Positions 5,634 through 6,737 of a DNA stretch of 6,737 nt are shown here, piece after piece (within the stretch, counting starts at the first letter, position 1; each line of letters starts with the position of its first letter). This stretch comes from an uncultured Selenomonadaceae bacterium. Its GTDB lineage: Bacteria > Bacillota > Negativicutes > Selenomonadales > Selenomonadaceae. The DNA lies in contig CAJONF010000279.1 in assembly GCA_905236665.1 (NCBI GenBank), positions 1 to 6,737 on the forward strand, read 5' to 3'. The position numbers and the translations under genes are program-made. The notes under the pieces are model-generated. The model did no database searches. It saw nothing but the letters and a program-made list of their open reading frames with translations, and was not told the DNA's origin.

Positions 5634-5657
5634 TTTTGTAAAAAACGGAGGACACTT

Positions 5658-5966
5658 ATGCACGAACACAAACTTGAAGACGGCACGATAATCCGCCACA
5701 GCCACACACACACGCAGACCAAAGCCGTTTTAAATCGAATGGCGCGGCTTATCGGACATCTAGAATCGACAAAAAGAATGATTGAAGATGGGCGCGATTG
5801 CTCGGAAGTTTTAATTCAGCTGTCCGCCGTTGACGCCGCGATTAAAGCTGTCGGGCGAATTATTTTGAAAGATCATATTGAGCATTGCATTGTTGACGCG
5901 GTGAAGACCGGTGACACTTCCGAAATTGAACGACTTAACAAAGCCATTGAACAATTCATTCGCTGA
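5658..5966 (+). CDS. CsoR/RcnR/InrS-family metal-sensing transcriptional repressor (DUF156)
   Basis: A 102-aa all-helical cytosolic DNA-binding repressor expected to release DNA on metal binding. Family blocks are clear: KAVLNRMARLIGHLESTKRMI (22-42), DGRDCSEVLIQLSAVDAAI (44-62), and LKDHIEHCIVDAV (70-82). Metal ligands are C48, H73 and C77, with spacings of 25 and 29 residues identical to the CsoR Cys-His-Cys site. The histidine H16 lies 32 residues before C48, the position of RcnR His3 and InrS His21. This gives an H-C-H-C fingerprint as in the nickel sensor InrS; RcnR has His at the last position and FrmR has Glu. The N-terminal tail is rich in His (2, 4, 14, 16, 18). No metal exporter or chaperone gene is adjacent. 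It is probably autoregulated; the divergent small gene shares its promoter region. The 3' end overlaps the convergent tcdA by 11 nt. Family call is firm; the metal (Ni/Co versus Cu) is inference. Confidence 0.9.
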   Translation: MHEHKLEDGTIIRHSHTHTQTKAVLNRMARLIGHLESTKRMIEDGRDCSEVLIQLSAVDAAIKAVGRIILKDHIEHCIVDAVKTGDTSEIERLNKAIEQFIR

Positions 5967-6639
5967 TTAAATCTTTGACGACTTCGCCCGCCATAATCAA
6001 ACCCGCAACGCTCGGAACAAATGCCGTGCTCCCAATAAAATTTTCAACGGGACGCGGCGTTTCATCTGACCAGACGACTTTTAAATTTTTTATTCCACGT
6101 TCACGAAGTTTTTTCCGCATGATTTTGGCAACGGGATCGACCGACGTTTTAAAAATATCCGAAACTTTAAAGCGCGTCGCGTCAAGTTTATTTCCCGCGC
6201 CCATACTAGAAATTATTTTTATCCCGCGCCGCGTGCACTCTTCAACTAAAAAAATTTTCGCAGTCAATGTGTCAATCGCGTCAACCACATAATCATATCG
6301 GCAAATAAAAAAATCCTCAGCGTTTTTGTTCGGCAAGAAAAATTTTTGAATCGTGTCGACTTGCGCGGCAGGATTTATTTTTTTTATCCGTTCGCCCATA
6401 ATCTCGACTTTAGATTTTCCGAGCGTCGTTTCCAGCGCGTGAATCTGCCGATTAATATTCGTAGCGTCCACATTATCCTTGTCAATCAAAATTAAATGAC
6501 CAATACCCGAACGAGCTAGAGCCTCAACCGTAAAAGATCCTACGCCGCCCACGCCAAATACAGCCACCGTCGCCGCGCTGAGTTTAGAAAAATTTTCGTC
6601 GCCGATTAAAAGTTTTAAGCGTTGAAATCTATCGTCCAT
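5956..6639 (-). CDS. tcdA: tRNA threonylcarbamoyladenosine dehydratase
   Basis: An E1/MoeB-ThiF-fold, ATP-dependent enzyme that cyclises t6A37 of ANN-decoding tRNAs to ct6A. The 227-aa protein has the nucleotide loop VFGVGGVGS (27-35), the acidic DKDNVDATNINRQIHA (53-68) that holds ATP/Mg, and VVDAIDTLTAK (118-128). Its subfamily signature, ISSMGAGNKLDATRF (143-157), is followed by SDIFKTSVDPVAKIMRKKLR and VVWSDETP, which separate TcdA (YgdL/CsdL) from MoeB and ThiF. The C-terminal TAFVPSVAGLIMAGEVVKDLI completes the fold. It is shorter than E. coli TcdA (about 268 aa), as in many Firmicutes. GGAGG (6647-6651) with a 7-nt spacer supports the ATG at 6639. It is monocistronic as far as the window shows, and its 3' end overlaps the convergent repressor gene. 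Confidence 0.93.
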   Translation of the reverse strand: MDDRFQRLKLLIGDENFSKLSAATVAVFGVGGVGSFTVEALARSGIGHLILIDKDNVDATNINRQIHALETTLGKSKVEIMGERIKKINPAAQVDTIQKFFLPNKNAEDFFICRYDYVVDAIDTLTAKIFLVEECTRRGIKIISSMGAGNKLDATRFKVSDIFKTSVDPVAKIMRKKLRERGIKNLKVVWSDETPRPVENFIGSTAFVPSVAGLIMAGEVVKDLISE

Positions 6640-6663
6640 AAAAATTCCTCCACGCTATGAAGA

Positions 6664-6692
6664 ACATTAAACTTGTTAAAAGCCATTAACAA
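6664..6692 (-). promoter_or_regulatory. Possible tcdA promoter
   Basis: On the minus strand, TTGTTA (6687-6692) and TAATGT (6664-6669) are 17 nt apart, with the gene start 25 nt downstream of the -10. The -10 is poor (3 of 6), so this is tentative. The inverted repeat at 6669-6696 covers the whole spacer and the -35. Confidence 0.3.
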
Positions 6693-6696
6693 ATTT
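6669..6696. repeat. Inverted repeat with Rex-like half-sites upstream of tcdA
   Basis: Arms AAACTTGTTAA (6669-6679) and TTAACAAATTT (6686-6696) pair over 11 bp with one C/A mismatch, around the 6-bp centre AAGCCA. The inner 7-bp arms TTGTTAA/TTAACAA are perfect. It overlies the putative promoter of tcdA, as a repressor operator would. The rest of 6697-6737 is AT-rich with nothing I can assign. Confidence 0.55.
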
Positions 6697-6737
6697 ATTA
6701 AAAATATTTTCCTTAGTTTTGAGAGTAGCCCTTTCTC

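Noticed and set aside
5975..6292. A 105-codon plus-strand frame opposite tcdA
   Set aside because: It is the reverse shadow of a highly conserved gene, with no ribosome site or recognisable domain.
6673..6692. A canonical Rex operator
   Set aside because: The half-sites match but the spacer is 6 bp rather than 4, so it is reported only as Rex-like.
6705..6737. Possible hairpin from GAGA/TCTC at the right edge (6721-6737)
   Set aside because: Only four base pairs and cut by the window edge; not enough to call a terminator or RNA element.

Overview
The window reads as a piece of an AT-rich, diderm (Gram-negative) Firmicute chromosome, most likely of the Negativicutes (Selenomonas/Veillonella type). 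This is inference from gene content. Genes for a heptose-containing lipopolysaccharide core (gmhB, a GT9 heptosyltransferase-type enzyme, a WaaE-like GT2) sit beside genes of Firmicute flavour: a short Bacillus-type manA and a CsoR/InrS-type metal sensor. Ribosome binding sites are strong (GGAGG/AGGAG). No rRNA, tRNA, CRISPR array or insertion sequence was seen.

Positions 1-5342 hold one tightly packed minus-strand operon, transcribed right to left: gmhB, a DUF535 (VirK/YbjX) gene, a GT-B glycosyltransferase, a truncated brnT toxin remnant, its small antitoxin-like partner, a GT2 glycosyltransferase, a GT9 heptosyltransferase-like gene, and manA, which runs off the left edge. Successive genes overlap by 4, 20, 8 and 8 nt or are separated by 12 nt, which suggests translational coupling. 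GmhB makes a step of the ADP-heptose precursor, the GT9 and GT2 enzymes (and probably the GT-B enzyme) would add sugars to the lipid A-core, and ManA would connect fructose-6-phosphate to mannose-6-phosphate. The DUF535 protein is of unknown biochemistry but its family is tied to the outer membrane. The toxin-antitoxin debris between the GT-B and GT2 genes looks like a foreign module that landed in the operon, lost the toxin N-terminus, and left a surviving antitoxin gene coupled to the GT2 gene.

Positions 5343-5657 hold a rho-independent terminator, a 57-codon gene for a highly charged unrecognised protein (minus strand), and a compact divergent promoter region. Its two predicted -35 boxes lie back to back in a perfect 12-bp palindrome. 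To the right, on the plus strand, is a CsoR/RcnR/InrS-family metal-sensing repressor with an H-C-H-C ligand pattern. It ends tail-to-tail, with an 11-nt overlap, against tcdA on the minus strand (tRNA t6A to ct6A dehydratase).

The last ~100 bases are the tcdA upstream region. They carry an 11-bp-arm inverted repeat whose half-sites resemble those of the redox repressor Rex, but with a 6-bp instead of a 4-bp spacer.
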